Source: Phytophthora colocasiae
Taxonomy: Eukaryota; Oomycota; Peronosporomycetes; Peronosporales; Peronosporaceae
NCBI GenBank assembly: GCA_018806915.1
Contig: JAGKQI010000028.1
Location: forward strand, 124,001 to 188,000
Direction: 5' to 3'
DNA length: 64,000 bases
A program made the translations under genes and the position numbers. Each line of letters starts with the position of its first letter. The stretch's first letter is position 1. The notes beneath the pieces are model-generated. The model ran no database searches. It saw only the letters and a list, made by a program, of their open reading frames with translations, and was not told the DNA's origin. This document shows positions 43,388 to 54,802 of the stretch, piece after piece.

Positions 43388-46300
43388 TGTTTCCCAGAGT
43401 CAGCCTCGTCACCCAGGAGTCTCTCCAGTAGGTGATCCGGCAGGTCCTTCAGTGTACCTTGACGGGCTAGTTTCTTGAGGATTCCAGAGTCTTGATGTCT
43501 TCGCATGGTCTCCCCAGAGTGCACCTTTCCGCAAACCTCACACGGCGGTACTCGGCACATCCTGCTCGGGTGACCCTTCTCCTGACATCTGTCACAGACA
43601 ATGTCTCTCCAACAGTTCTCTTCAGAGTGACCCGAGCGACGACACTTCTCGCAGAACTTGTTCCAGTAGTCAGGGTTGTCCCGACGTGCATGTTGGAAGT
43701 CTTGACCTGATGATCCTCGGGGAGACTGGGGCGGCGGTCGCCATCCCATGTTGTCCATGACCCGATAAACTTCGTTTGTCAGAGCCTGGGCCCAGTCAGC
43801 ACCACCAGGCGCCTGAGAGGCAGATTGTACACCAGACGAAGATTGTACACCAGACATCTCGCGATCGTGTTCTGACGACGAAGCCCTGGTATCCTTCTCT
43901 TGAGTTCTGGTATCCGCATCGACATCGTCAGAGGCATCCGGGTCTGCTTCTCGGGCGACGTAAGTCTTCCCCATGCGCTTCGGCTTAAACTGTCCGCGTG
44001 GGAGATTGTCCGCTCGGAAGTCCCGATGTCTGGTGGTCGTAGTGTCTTGACCAGCAGTTCGCCAGACATCTTCGTCCTGTTGCAGAGCATATTCCAAGTC
44101 CGATATACTCCTGAACTTCCGGCCTTGTAACGCGATCTTCAGACGCTCGTCCTTCAGCTTGGTGATGTACCTCAGAACGTGTTTCTCCAGGCGTCTGGAG
44201 GATTTTCTGAAGTCCACCTCAGCTTTTCCAGCGGCCGAGTTCAGGCGGTAGAAGAAGTCCAACGGAGTCTCGGAACTCTTCATTTCCATCGTGAAATATC
44301 TCTCGGAGTATGATGACCGGGCCTTGCAATAACGCCTGCGGAACTCCGATGATAACTCCTTCCAGTCACGGGAAACACTCTTCGGAAGCTGGTTGAACCA
44401 ATCTCTGGCAGACACCGGGAGCTTCAGCTTGAGTTCCTGTATGCGGGTCTTATTCGTCCACGCTCCCTGAGATGCCATGTTCACGAAGCGCTCCCACCAA
44501 TGAACACGTTCTCTCAATGTCGCTCGGGGATCAAATTCTCCGATGATACTTGAGTTTATGAAGGGCCTCATAGTCAGCAGAGTCGCTCCAGCTTGTCCAT
44601 GGGACGCAGAAGTCAGGTTAACAACCTCCGGAGGATCCAAGTCGTCAGAAGACGAATCACTTGAGTCCGAGCTTGAGTCACTTGAGCTTCCACCCGGGTC
44701 TGGATCATTCCTGCGTCTTCCAGGTCTTCGAGGAGCGTCCGGCCATCTTCAGAGCGTCTTTCACTGGGTTTCCGGTGTCCATCGCGCCCGGGAGTCGCTG
44801 GGCGCCTTCCTTCGGTCTTGACCTCCAGTCAGGAACCGCTTGAGCCGTCTGGGTCGTCGTCATGGCGGCCACGCGGTGGCCGCGCCATGCCTTCCAGCCT
44901 TCGCGCGCTTGGTTTCGGTCGATCTCCGTAGGGAAGAGGCGTATGGAAGGCCTCCGTCGTTTTAATGGGTGTAACCCTACCCCTGCTGGCGACTCCTTCT
45001 GATCCCCTAACCCCAGGCGTGCAATCTCCCGTATCCCGACTGTTCACCAGAAGTCCGGTTGCCGGTTTAGGGTCATGTTCACCGGAGATCCGACTTGAAG
45101 TTGCTACTTCAGGGTGGGCGACCCCTTGAACTTGGGACAATGTTGCACGAAGGTTCCTCAATTCTGCGGCCTGGAAACGCTGCATGTTCTGGGAACTTTC
45201 TCGCTCCCTGTCGCGCTCCAACTCCACGTCGTGCACCCGCTGTCGTAAGGTCTCCATTTGCGAAATCCAGTCACGTTTCAGCTCGTCTGCCCAACGCGCA
45301 CGTTCGGCTTCGGCCTCGGCTTCCCGTTGTTTCCAGCGATCTGCAAACTCGATCTCCAGACGCTGTACGTCGGAAAACTGTTCACCAGAAACTTGTACGT
45401 CGGACACCTGTCTCTCAGACGACTTCGAATGATACTTGAGCTTGGACTCTGACGCTTGACTCCGACGTTCTTCCAAGTCATCCGCGCGTCTCTGGGCTTC
45501 CAGTCTGGCGCTCTCAGACTCAAGTAGTCGGTCGGTAAAGTGTCTGGATCTGCTGGCGCGTATCAAGTTCCCGTTGTTCACGTCGACGTTCACGCTCCAT
45601 GGATTCCAGACGTTCTCTGGCCAGAAATTCCTTCTGCTCCTGTTCCATCCGACGCTGCCATTCCTGTTGCTGCCGCATAGCGTTCAATTCGATCTGCGCT
45701 GGGCCTGATCTCTGGGAACTTCGTGTGTGGCTTGACGCAACGGAACTCAGGCGTCTGGAAGACACTTTCTGGTGATCCTCGCTCTTCAGACTCTGGTGCC
45801 TGCTCTGGTGGCTTCTCCCACGACTCGAGACGGACGATGATGGGGCTTCCGGCGTCCGGTGAACAGAATCTCTGGTAGACAACTGCCTCTCGGACTTCAC
45901 TTCAGGAAACTCCGGCTTCTCTTCCAACATCTCGAAGTCATCGGGCTCCGACTTCACCGGCATCAGTGTTCGTGTCACGTGGATTCCCATAGACTCTCCG
46001 GCGAGCATTCCTCCGGCATCAGCACCTTGGGCGATCATCGCCAGACCTCCGACAGACAACGGCATATGTGCAGACGCCCCTCGACTCATAGACATCAGCG
46101 ACGAGTCTGTGGAGCTTCCACGAGAGGTCTGGAGTCCCGACGAGTGGTCGTCAGACGTACGCGAGGTCCCAATGACACTTGGCACAGGCGCATCAGTCGT
46201 CAGAGAGCTACCTCGATCTTCAGACATTGGTACACCAGACTCCAAACGAGTGCTATCAGAGTGACTCTCGTATACCGGCAGCGAACTTAGTGACGGCGTC

Positions 46301-47595
46301 GACAGTGCAGATGGTGTCGACGAGACTTGCGGGCGTGGCGGACCATGTTGCAGGCGCTTGGACTGCGGCGGTTCTCCACTGCTGGACCCGTCAGAACTAT
46401 GTGTGACTCTGAGTCCGGTCACCCGGAGTCTCATAATCAGCTGTCGTCCTTGTAGGTCAGCCTTCTCATCGCGTAATATACCATCAGCTTCGCCTTGACG
46501 TGCTTCGTTGCCTGCTTTTGTGTCTTCTGGGAGTCGATTAACTTGTGACCTGGCGGTCACAGTGGCCCACTCAACCAGTTCTTCAGCAAGTCGGCTCTGA
46601 AGCTCCGTCGCCACACTGCGCACTTGAGGTTCGAAGATAGCAGACGCTTGGGTCTGAGACCACCTCGGTAGCAGGTTCTGGAACGCAAATCCTGCTTCAT
46701 ACAGCATCGTCTGAAGGACAGCGACGCACTCGGGTGCCGTCAGAGTATTCATCGAGATCTCGACATACGACAAGTCTTGGATTCGGCCAAAACTATGGCG
46801 CCTCAAGCAGAACTCCGATATCCACATGTCTTCTGGAAATACTGAAGAACACCGCCACTTGATGTAGTCGCCCGTCGCTGCCGCAGCCTTCTGAAAGACA
46901 TTTGCGTCAGGCTTCGCTGTTCGCCAGGCGTATTCGACGTTCGGCGGAACAATTCTTCCAGCGTCCATGTCCCTCCAGCGGCGGAACTCACGGCGTACGT
47001 ACTTCAGGGCACGTTCTCCATCCAGCGAATCGGCCCTCCCAGACTCATCAGACGGTGTCTTCAGAGAATCTTCGGACTTCATCGGCATGTCGTCAGACAT
47101 CGGAGTGTCTTCGGACTTTGGAGTCTTCAAGACACGTTCATCAACCAGTCCGGGTTCCGTCTTCACTTCCCCCACGGACTTCCCAGAAGTCGTCGACTCA
47201 GAACACAAGTCAATGACCTCCGGGGACTCAACCACGTCGGCGCCTCCCTCAGACGCCTCATCACCACCCTCACGGGCAGTGGCCACCTCGTCACCAGAAG
47301 CTTCAGCTTCGGACGGACCTTCCTCAGAACCTTGTTCGCCAGACACATCGGGTGTCTCTTGGGCTTCAGGCTCCGCAGCAGGCTGGTCCTCGACCACCGG
47401 TTCTGGGACGTTCACTTCCTCGGCTGCTTCCTTTTCGCGTGCAGCCTTCCTCTTCTCGCGTGCCGCCTTCTGAACAGCACCCAAGTCGGGTTGTTCGTCA
47501 GGCGGAAGACCTTGAAGACGCTTCGACTGACGTGTCGCCATACTGCGACCACCGCGTCCCCGACGTCCTCCTCTCGTAGTTCCATGTGAAGCCAT
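43378..47595 (-). pseudogene. gag: Gag of element B with a very long N-terminal extension, three frames
   Basis: It starts at ATG 47595. First frame (to 45520): Arg/Gly-rich start, acidic Glu/Ala/Ser region, a folded-looking segment with Trp/Arg/Phe (about 46985-46600) and a Ser-rich, then coiled-coil part. Second frame (about 45545-44829): coiled coil and a basic tail. Third frame (about 44730-43378): Ser/Asp-rich stretch, capsid-like region (W-W-E-R-F-V, A-R-D-W-F-N-Q-L, L-D-F-F-Y-R-L-N) and three Cys/His knuckles (43640-43500). About 1400 residues in total, far above the usual few hundred. Near 43490-43520 two opposite one-base indels relative to B2 cancel, leaving about 13 altered residues. 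The first two frame changes may be mutations or separate ORFs; B2's copy of that region is off the window. Confidence 0.75.
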
Positions 47596-47664
47596 CTTGA
47601 ATATAGACGCTTGACAGGAAACCCTCTCCTCAAACTCTCTTAGATCCGGTGATATCACGATACC

Positions 47665-47685
47665 AAGATCCGGGCACGCGCACCA
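47665..47685 (-). other. Primer binding site of element B
   Basis: On the - strand TGGTGCGCGTGCCCGGAT plus three bases, two bases after the LTR end. It is the same 21 bases as in element A. Confidence 0.8.
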
Positions 47686-47687
47686 GT

Positions 47688-49580
47688 TGTCGCGAAGTCG
47701 GTGCAACTTTTACCGCGGTGCAGGGGCGTACAGTGAACCTGGAAGTGTGACTACCGGTAGTGATACCAGAGTCGCACAGCAAGGTGGGCGTGTGTTACCT
47801 TGTGCTATCCTCGTAGGTTCGTTGTCTTGGTAATGAGACCCTCGCCGGGGTCGTGAGAGTGTTGATGAGAGTGAGGGTTCCTTGCGTAGACCGTCGGATG
47901 TCCTTCCGGTCCTCACAGGAGCGCTTGGGAGTCGAACGTTTTCCGGTGAACACTTGTGTACACCAGAGATTTCTGAAGGCAAAAGAGAAATTAATACAAT
48001 GGGAAGTCCAGTAATTAGACTTCCGAGATAACCGCAATATAGAGTTCCGATATACAAATATGTAGCTGCTCTTATTCTTTCCTGGCCCTTGAGCAGTGGG
48101 CTAGTTCTCCAGGTCAACTAGGGAATTGTTCACCAGACACCTGGTCTGTCTGGTATTCCTGCACTTTCGCGCACCACCCTCTAATATATAGAGGAAAATA
48201 AACCAATACACTATCAGTTATATAACAGTCTACCGAGCGTCTTGAGAGCGACTGTCTAGCTCCCAAAACCTGTCCAAACGTACAATATGAAATGGGCTAC
48301 CGCTAGAGACAAGACAAACGACCCAACTAGTAAATGGAATAGGTGGGTCCTCTCAGGTCTCTACGTTACGCTGATCTCCACCTAAAGGGGCTTGATAGGT
48401 GAGAGATCACACGACTCAAAGCTTTGTCGTGGCCTAGTACTTACGGGAAGCAGCAGGCAGACGACCTCGTTATAACAAAGCAAATCGAACTCGTTACAAC
48501 AGGGAAAATTGAACTCTGGTTATCTATCTCGTATCTCTCTGTCTTCTATCTTCCATATTCTCATATACACTTGGTCTCAGTATAACTCAGGAATCTTCAC
48601 TTGGGCTCACTATGGTAGTCGATGCTGCAGATCTTGTCGAGTCGACACTTAATGATGTCATTACAGGGATGAGCGGGTTGCGTTTCACTTGATTGCGTGA
48701 GGTTGTGTTGGGTACACTTGATTTCAGTATGGGGTGGACTTCAGAGTGTCAGAGTCTGGTATCCTGTTCATCAGGGTCTGGAATCATGTGCGTCGGAGAC
48801 ATGTTCATCGGAACCATGTACTCCGGAATCATGTACATCAGAGTCATAAATACCAGAGTCGTGACACTTGGGTCTGTTCATCGGAGTCTTGTACGTCGGA
48901 GTCTGTTCATCGGAAACTGGTAAATGTCTGGAATATTGCTTGTATAAGCCGGACACATCAGACTTGTTCACCAGAATCATGTTCATCAGACTCATGTACG
49001 TCGGACTTCATGTACGTCAGACTCATGTACGTCAGACTTCATGTATGTCAGACTTCATGGTGTGATATCAGAGTTTCCATGCGTGATACCAGAAATCCAT
49101 GAGTGTTTTTCGGGTGCGGAGCACGTATGCTGCAACGCACGAAGTCCAGTTGGGATATGCGCGGGGTGCGCTACGTCCGGTGCGCGATACTTGGTATCTT
49201 GTGGGTATAACTGTATTCCTTGAACCATCATCGTCACACAGGACGGCAACGGGATGAGGTCTCTCAGAGATACATTCTTCTGAGAGACTTTCTGCCAACC
49301 TTTAGGCACTCATCGTCGGGGAAAGTCCGGTGATCAGACTGAGTGTTGTTGTCTCTCGGAGTTTGTGCACTTTTCCGAGGAACACTTCTGATCTCTTGGG
49401 CCCCTTTGCAGTACAGGTGAAGGTTAATATATATAGCAGTTTTCTTCCACAGACCATTATTGTCGCACGGGACATAACCTCGTCCCACATCTCCCTTTCT
49501 CCCACAACCCAGTGTATATCCAATCACATCACAGCGTAACGTCCATATCCACTCGAAAAATCGTAATTAGCAACGTGTCA
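47688..49580 (-). repeat. Element B 5' LTR (1893 bp)
   Basis: Near-identical partner of 32087-33981. The right end is followed by GAGA and then G2's RT coding sequence. Confidence 0.95.
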
Positions 49581-50946
49581 GAGATCCTCCGGTAGATTGT
49601 TGATGAGAGGCATAGGATATACCATCAACCTCGTCAAGCTATTCACCAACCTGTAGTCAATGCAGAGCCTGATGTCAACGCCATTCTTCTTGATGATCAC
49701 AACAATTGGTGGTGACGTAGAGACTTGGATGATCTTCGCTTGCAACAATCCCTTGATCAGATCCGAGAGCTTCTCGTGATACTGCGGCGCCACCTTACGC
49801 ACTCGCTGGGCAACTGGCTTCGCGTCTCCCACGTCAATATCACAGATCGCGCCTACGGCAGGAGAGGGCAGGGCATTGCCCTTCCCGATCAACAAGTGCT
49901 TGTACTTCCAGATCTCGTTCGCCAGTTGTCGGATCTCCTCAGGCGTGTTGGAGGCTGGGTCCCCCACTTGGAGATCCTCGATCTTCACTTCGAACGTTGC
50001 CGTCACAACCTCTGGTAGCACCGCCATCTCCTTCCCGTGTAGGATCCACCATTCTCGTGAACGAACACTCAATTGTCAACGTGATTATCTGTGGTACTGG
50101 GATCCGGTCAAGACTCAGCAACGGGATCGGCTGCTCTGACTGTGTGATCTGACTTGGCAGAGGCTCCAGGATCCGACCAGGCACCAACCTCGAGATCCGG
50201 CTGGTATTTAGCCACGAGATCCGGTCGGGATCCAGCCACGAGACCCTGGTCAGACGTGTCTTCTCGATCTCCACATTCTGACACTGGTGACGGATCCTCA
50301 TTCGCCTCCACTGCTGGCGGATCGCTGGCTGTTAGATGGCCCCCAGGATCCAGCTTTCTTGTGGCAGGATCTGGTCCACGAGCGGCACCCCTTTCGGCAG
50401 GCCTTCCAACGTCACTTTCAGCTTCCGAACCAATTCCAACAGCAGGATCATCCTTTGGCGCACCACATCCAGCTCTTGGATCGTCCTCTGGGGTCTTCGT
50501 TGCTTCCACATACGTCGTCGTCCGTTGGTCCAGCTCTCCTTGCGCCGTCACGTCTTCGTCCGGCGTTTTTGGTCCCCCAGAGTCTTCGATCTTGCCTTGG
50601 CACTCGCCTTGCCGAGGCGCATCTGTAGCACCCTTGGTACACGCGTAGATCGTCCTGGGTGCCTCGCAATCGGCGGTGGCCTTCCTGCAGGCCGTCTCCG
50701 CCGCTCGCTCATATCTAATTCCGCACTTAGTGGGGATCTGAGCGACTGTTTAGACCTGCCCTGTCCTTGGCCCATGTCGTATGTGCGACACCGATCTTCA
50801 TGATGTGTCAGGTAAGGATCCGACTTTGCTTGTAGATGTCGTTGGGAGGCGTGAGGCACCTCATTTGAAAGGTCTTGATCAGGCGTGTATGATAGTAGCT
50901 CTCCGAGCTCCTGGGCATTCCTGTGAGCTCCAGGGCACTCCGACAC
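49581..50946 (-). pseudogene. pol: G2 pol, 5' piece (linker and RT fingers)
   Basis: From 50072 leftward: a linker with E-D-L-Q-V-G-D-P, H-L-L-I-G-K-G-N-A-L-P, D-I-D-V-G-D-A-K-P and RT fingers R-L-C-I-D-Y-R-L-V-N, ending P-E-D-L at the B insertion. Relative to A, three codons are missing (S-T-S-P followed directly by P-I-V-V). Upstream, 50551-50108 is an acidic Pro-rich linker in another frame. No D-T-G/D-S-G protease motif is found between gag and RT, so the protease appears deleted. Confidence 0.75.
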
Positions 50947-51111
50947 CTTGGATCCAAAGTTTGTTGGATCTTTAATCCGACATGCTGAAGAGGATCCGGA
51001 GTATCCTTGAGCCTGTGGATCTCGGATCCACGTGTACGAGGGTCCGATGGTGCTGGCGCGTCATCTGTTGCTGTCTCTGGCTCAAAACGGACATAGCGGT
51101 GCACTTGGAGT

Positions 51112-53308
51112 TCAAACGTCAACGGATCGGATCCACTGGACTGGATCCGTCTCGCCAGTGAGGTTGTAGAACTCCTCCATTTGGTACTTGCCGTGATCGT
51201 GAAGCTCTCCGCAACCGCGACAAACGAAGAAGCAGCGATCCGACGGGTGACCCTCCTTGACGCACTTCTGGCAGGAGAGGCGCTTCCAACAGCCAAGATC
51301 CGAATGTTTCCTGGATCCGCAGTGCGAGCAGCGCTGTCCTTCGTTGGAGAAGCGCGGTCGACGATATGACGGTGTCGGATCCGAGCTGACTTGTGTTGGA
51401 TCCGGGTCCTTCTTAGGATCCGAAGTTTCTGTCTTTTTCTCCGCTGATTCGGTTGATGTCGAGGTACTCAGTTGGTCACTCGAGGCTGCTACGTATGCTC
51501 TGTGGAGCTCACCATCGGATCCGGAGTTGTCAGAGTCGGATCCCTCGGATTCTACGGCCTGCATGGAGCGGATCGCACGCGTTGGGCCGGTTGGCTGCGG
51601 GGTCCCTGTAGTTTTCGGTCGGAACTTGCTGGACCCTGACGACGGCTTCTTCTGTCTTGATCTCGCGCGGCCTCGGGCCCGCAAGACGTCCTCAAGTTGA
51701 TCCGCGTCCGCGAGTCGAAGTAACGTCAGTTGGTCCGCCAGGTCTGCGTCCCCAACCGTCTCGATGAAGTGTTCGACATGTTCGCGGCGAGCCTTGACAT
51801 CTCCATCTTTGACCGTCACTCGGGCGCGAAGACCTGCTTCGTTGAGGCGATACAGGTATTCCAGCGGTGACTCATCGGATCTTTTACGAGCGTGGTAATA
51901 TTGCCACGCCACTGATACTCCGAGGCCACAGTACTGCGTCTGGAAAGCTTTTAGCAGATCACTCCACCTCAGCCTCGTGGATAGACTGAGTTGTTGGTAC
52001 CAGTTTTGCGCCGGACCGGTGAGGAGATCTCCAAAGGTAAGACACTTTTCTTCATCTGAAGCTTGATCTCTCATGAAGGCTGACTTAACCCTACTAATCC
52101 ATGCTCTGGCTCGTTCCTTGTCATGATCCTTGCCCGTGAACTCCTTCAGGAGATTCGGATTCGTTGGATCGTGCTAGTTCCTGCTGTAACGGATGCAGCG
52201 GTGGTCGTCGCCGTGCGTCGGGGAGCGGATCCGTCGAGATCGTCAGGGTCATACTCCCAGTTCTCGGGGTGTGACCCTACTGATTCCATCTCGACATTCT
52301 GATATACTGGATCCGCAGCGCGTGTCGTGGCTCGTGGGACCGTAGTCATCTGCCGCTCCTTCAAGAACTTGTCCATGGCGATTGGAAGTAGGCTTGCAGT
52401 CCCTTGGTGGATGAATGCGGCTGATCCATGTCACGGGACCGATCAGGTGGCGGGATGTCCAGCGTTCGTGTCGGCTTGGCATCCAGGATGTCAGTCGACA
52501 CACGGGTTGTCAACATAGCAGCACCTGCGGGACCGAGAGCCATGCGTCGGGGTTCAGACGAGCTGTCGGATCCCGCTTCGGACTCCGCCGAGGCGTATCG
52601 AGAGGATCCTGTCTGGTACTCCGGGGACTGCGCTAGCTTGGGCATCGGATCTCGGATCGCTCGTCACTCACCGACGAGGGGCTTCAGTCTGCTGAAGGGC
52701 GAGGCCGCTACAATACGGATCCTATCGTGATCTAAACGGAAGAGGGTGTCTCCGTCGAAGGCTCCGGCAGCAAAACCGGCTTCCTCGAGCAAGCGGAGAA
52801 GATCCAAAGCGCTGTCCAGACTGTTCGTGGACTGAGCCGGTGCTGTGATCGGACCGGTGAGTGATCCGAGCAATCGAGGTTGCAGGATCCTCATCACAGG
52901 ATCTTCCCGAAGGAAGTCCTCGAGCGCGATCCGGCGATACGAGACCTCCAGCTGGGTCGACGACCACTCTGCCTTCACCTCCTGCTTCTCGTCAGATCCT
53001 GGTGCCTTCAGCTTCTTCCGCGCAGACTTCGTCTTCTTCTTCGACGTTTTATTACCTGAGGGCTGCGCGGTGGTGGTGGTGGTGGATGAAGATCCAACAG
53101 CTTTCGCTGTCTAATCCCCACCCAGCGGTTCCGAACGCGGGTTCAGAACCGCAGGGGTCCCCGAAGGGACCTGGGGAGGAGGGGGAGGTTTTTCTTCCGA
53201 GTCTGTTGCCAGATTCACCTCCTTCCTGTCGACAGAACTCCTCCCAGGGCTCTGTCGATCCGTGGATCTAGTGTTCAAGGCCCAGGATCCGGGATCCTCG
53301 GATCTCAA
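51112..53308 (-). pseudogene. gag: Gag of element G2, fragmented
   Basis: Pieces in several frames (53308-53111, 52978-52664, 52645-52361, 52376-52146, 52074-51112) align in order with A's gag. The best is the last: capsid-like region (G-P-A-Q-N-W-Y, F-Q-T-Q-Y-C-G-L-G, W-Q-Y-Y-H-A-R-K-R) and knuckles (C-S-H-C...H...C; C-Q-K-C...H...C). The first ~40 residues and the primer binding site are missing, cut at the rearranged LTR. The frameshift heptamer seen in A is not present at the gag end. Confidence 0.8.
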
Positions 53309-53983
53309 GTCGGATCCTCAAGATCCCAGACATCAACGAAGTGAAGCAGCTGTAGGAGAGCCGGCATGATCCAAGATAGAGATCTGCGATGGGAAATATA
53401 GGGTACAGGATTAGAGACTGGCTAACTTTAAATCAGAGAGTCGAATTTACCTTCTAGTGCGCAAGTGGATTTCTTCAGGGCCCAAGACAAGGGAAGAGGA
53501 TAGTGTATTGGCCTCCCCTTAGTGTTCCTGCAAGTTACTACGCCTACCTAGCTACAGCTAAGACCGGATCCCCGATTTGGCCGGCTTATCTTACGCTAGT
53601 GAAGACCCCGAATCCAACGGTGTTGATTGCTTAACCGTAGGATCCCTCGACCTCTCAACCACCCCAAGACCAACCGCTACAGGAGGCGGCAAGCAAGACA
53701 GTACAGGAAAAGGACCCCCACTTGGATCTGAGAATTACGGATCTGGATCTTCCTCTAACTGGATCCGTACTTAATCGGGAAACTGGATCCGTACTTAGTC
53801 GGAAGGTTGGATCCGCACTTAAGGAGACAGGATCCGAACTTATGTTGGCCGGATCCGAACTTAGGTCAATCAGGCCCCCGGTTCCTAGCTTAGGATCCGT
53901 CCTAGAGTAGGTTCCATATATCCGACCCATCATCGTGGTCGCTCTGCATCACATCCGGCTTGATTTGAATTCACTTCACCACA
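53276..53983 (-). repeat. G2 5' LTR, rearranged
   Basis: 53722-53983 (262 bp) matches 14205-14466 of the 3' LTR in the same orientation. 53276-53721 (446 bp) matches 13673-14118 in the opposite orientation. The final ~310 bp of the LTR (equivalent to 13359-13672) are missing, and the inverted block abuts gag directly. Confidence 0.85.
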
Positions 53984-54802
53984 CTCCAGCCACGCCATGC
54001 CAAGGATGAGGTCGTACCTCGAATCCAGGTCCAGGACCAAGCAGCGTTCCACGCTATCGAAGTCCAAGAACTTCAGCCGCAGGTCCATGGGGACCTTGGC
54101 CACCGTGACACGGACGCCCGTCGCTAGACGGGCTGTGTCTGTGTCACCTCTTCGCGCTCGTAGCGCCTCAGCATATTGCTGACTACCTTCAACGGCGGAG
54201 CGTCTGACGTAGTTGCCAGACGCCCCCGAATCGATCAACACGATCCACGGCTTCTCAAAGCCCTTCACGTCCACCTGGACGACCAGCATGCACTGCTTGC
54301 TCACACATTCCGTGTTAAAGAGCACGGAGCTCTTCGGGGCTGAACCCCAGTGCCTCTCACGCACTGTAGAACTCAGTTCTTCCCCAGCAGACCACCCCGC
54401 GTCTACTGGGATTCGGCGTTTCCCTGGGCAGAGCCCAAAGCGGGACCCGCGACAGGGTTGCGGCCATTCTGTCCGGCGCGCTCTTTGCGCAGAGAGCAGT
54501 TGGGCCTCAGATGTGTGGGACTACCACACGTGTAGCACCGGTGGGTGCTCATACGCTGCACCGCAGCTCGTAGCTCGGCTACTTCGTCTCCAGCGTAGCT
54601 GAGATCCATGGGCTCGGGTCCACTGGACCCTGTGCTGTTAGCACTGACCCTCGACAACTTAAAGTTGTGTTCGGCATTCAATGCCACGCTGACCGCGTCC
54701 TCGAAGCTGCGGGGGCTCTGGCGGAATGCCTCCGTCGTGGCCACGCCAGCTCGCAAGCCTTCCATGAAGACGGTCACGGCGACAACCTCAGGTAGAGGAT
54801 CG
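53984..54802 (-). pseudogene. gag-pol: Gag C-terminus and protease of element E
   Basis: Reading leftward from 54802: V-F-M-E-G-L-R-A-G capsid-like end, a C-x2-C-x4-H-x4-C knuckle (R-C-Y-T-C-G-S-P-T-H-L-R-P-N-C, about 54540-54495), then in another frame an aspartic protease with V-L-I-D-S-G-A-S-G-N-Y (about 54245) and L-I-L-G-M-A-W-L, where G2 inserted. The upstream gag is replaced by the B2 LTR. Together with 13354 leftward it forms one pol. Confidence 0.85.

Larger units (their letters stand above)
32087..49580 (-). mobile_element. Element B: 17.5 kb dual-RNase H retrotransposon with an opposite-strand module
   Basis: LTRs of about 1.89 kb at both ends are near-identical by eye; the target duplication is GAGA (32083-32086 and 49581-49584). 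Order on the - strand: LTR (49580-47688), primer binding site, very long gag, -1 frameshift signal, pol, 386 bp spacer, opposite-strand ORFs (+ strand), purine tract, LTR (33981-32087). pol has four clear lesions relative to B2. Short motifs such as GTACGTCGGA and GTTCACCAGA recur across LTR and coding regions alike. Confidence 0.95.
13359..53983 (-). mobile_element. Element G2: A-related retrotransposon hosting both A and B
   Basis: 3' LTR at 13359-14466, rearranged 5' LTR at 53276-53983, 4 bp target duplication CTCC (13355-13358 and 53984-53987). The interior is in three pieces: 14467-16671, 30450-32086 and 49581-53275. Both junctions rejoin in frame after removing A and B: W-N-A-S-A-D-S-L in the second RNase H, and L-P-E-D-L-D-A-V-L-W in RT. 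Compared with A it lacks a recognisable protease and the whole opposite-strand module. It is rich in GGATCC. Confidence 0.9.
7907..54802 (-). mobile_element. Element E: Ty3/gypsy chromovirus-type retrotransposon, split by G2 and truncated by B2
   Basis: From right to left: the C-terminal gag with a CCHC knuckle and the protease (54802-53984), then after the 40 kb G2 insertion the protease-RT linker, RT, RNase H, integrase and chromodomain (13358-8817). Deleting 13359-53983 and one CTCC restores the protease frame through a G-M-A-W-L-E-R-H-E-P-W junction, which shows the two parts are one element. The gag N terminus and the 5' LTR lie beyond B2, outside the window. E has only the usual Ty3 RNase H, unlike the A and B families. 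Confidence 0.85.
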
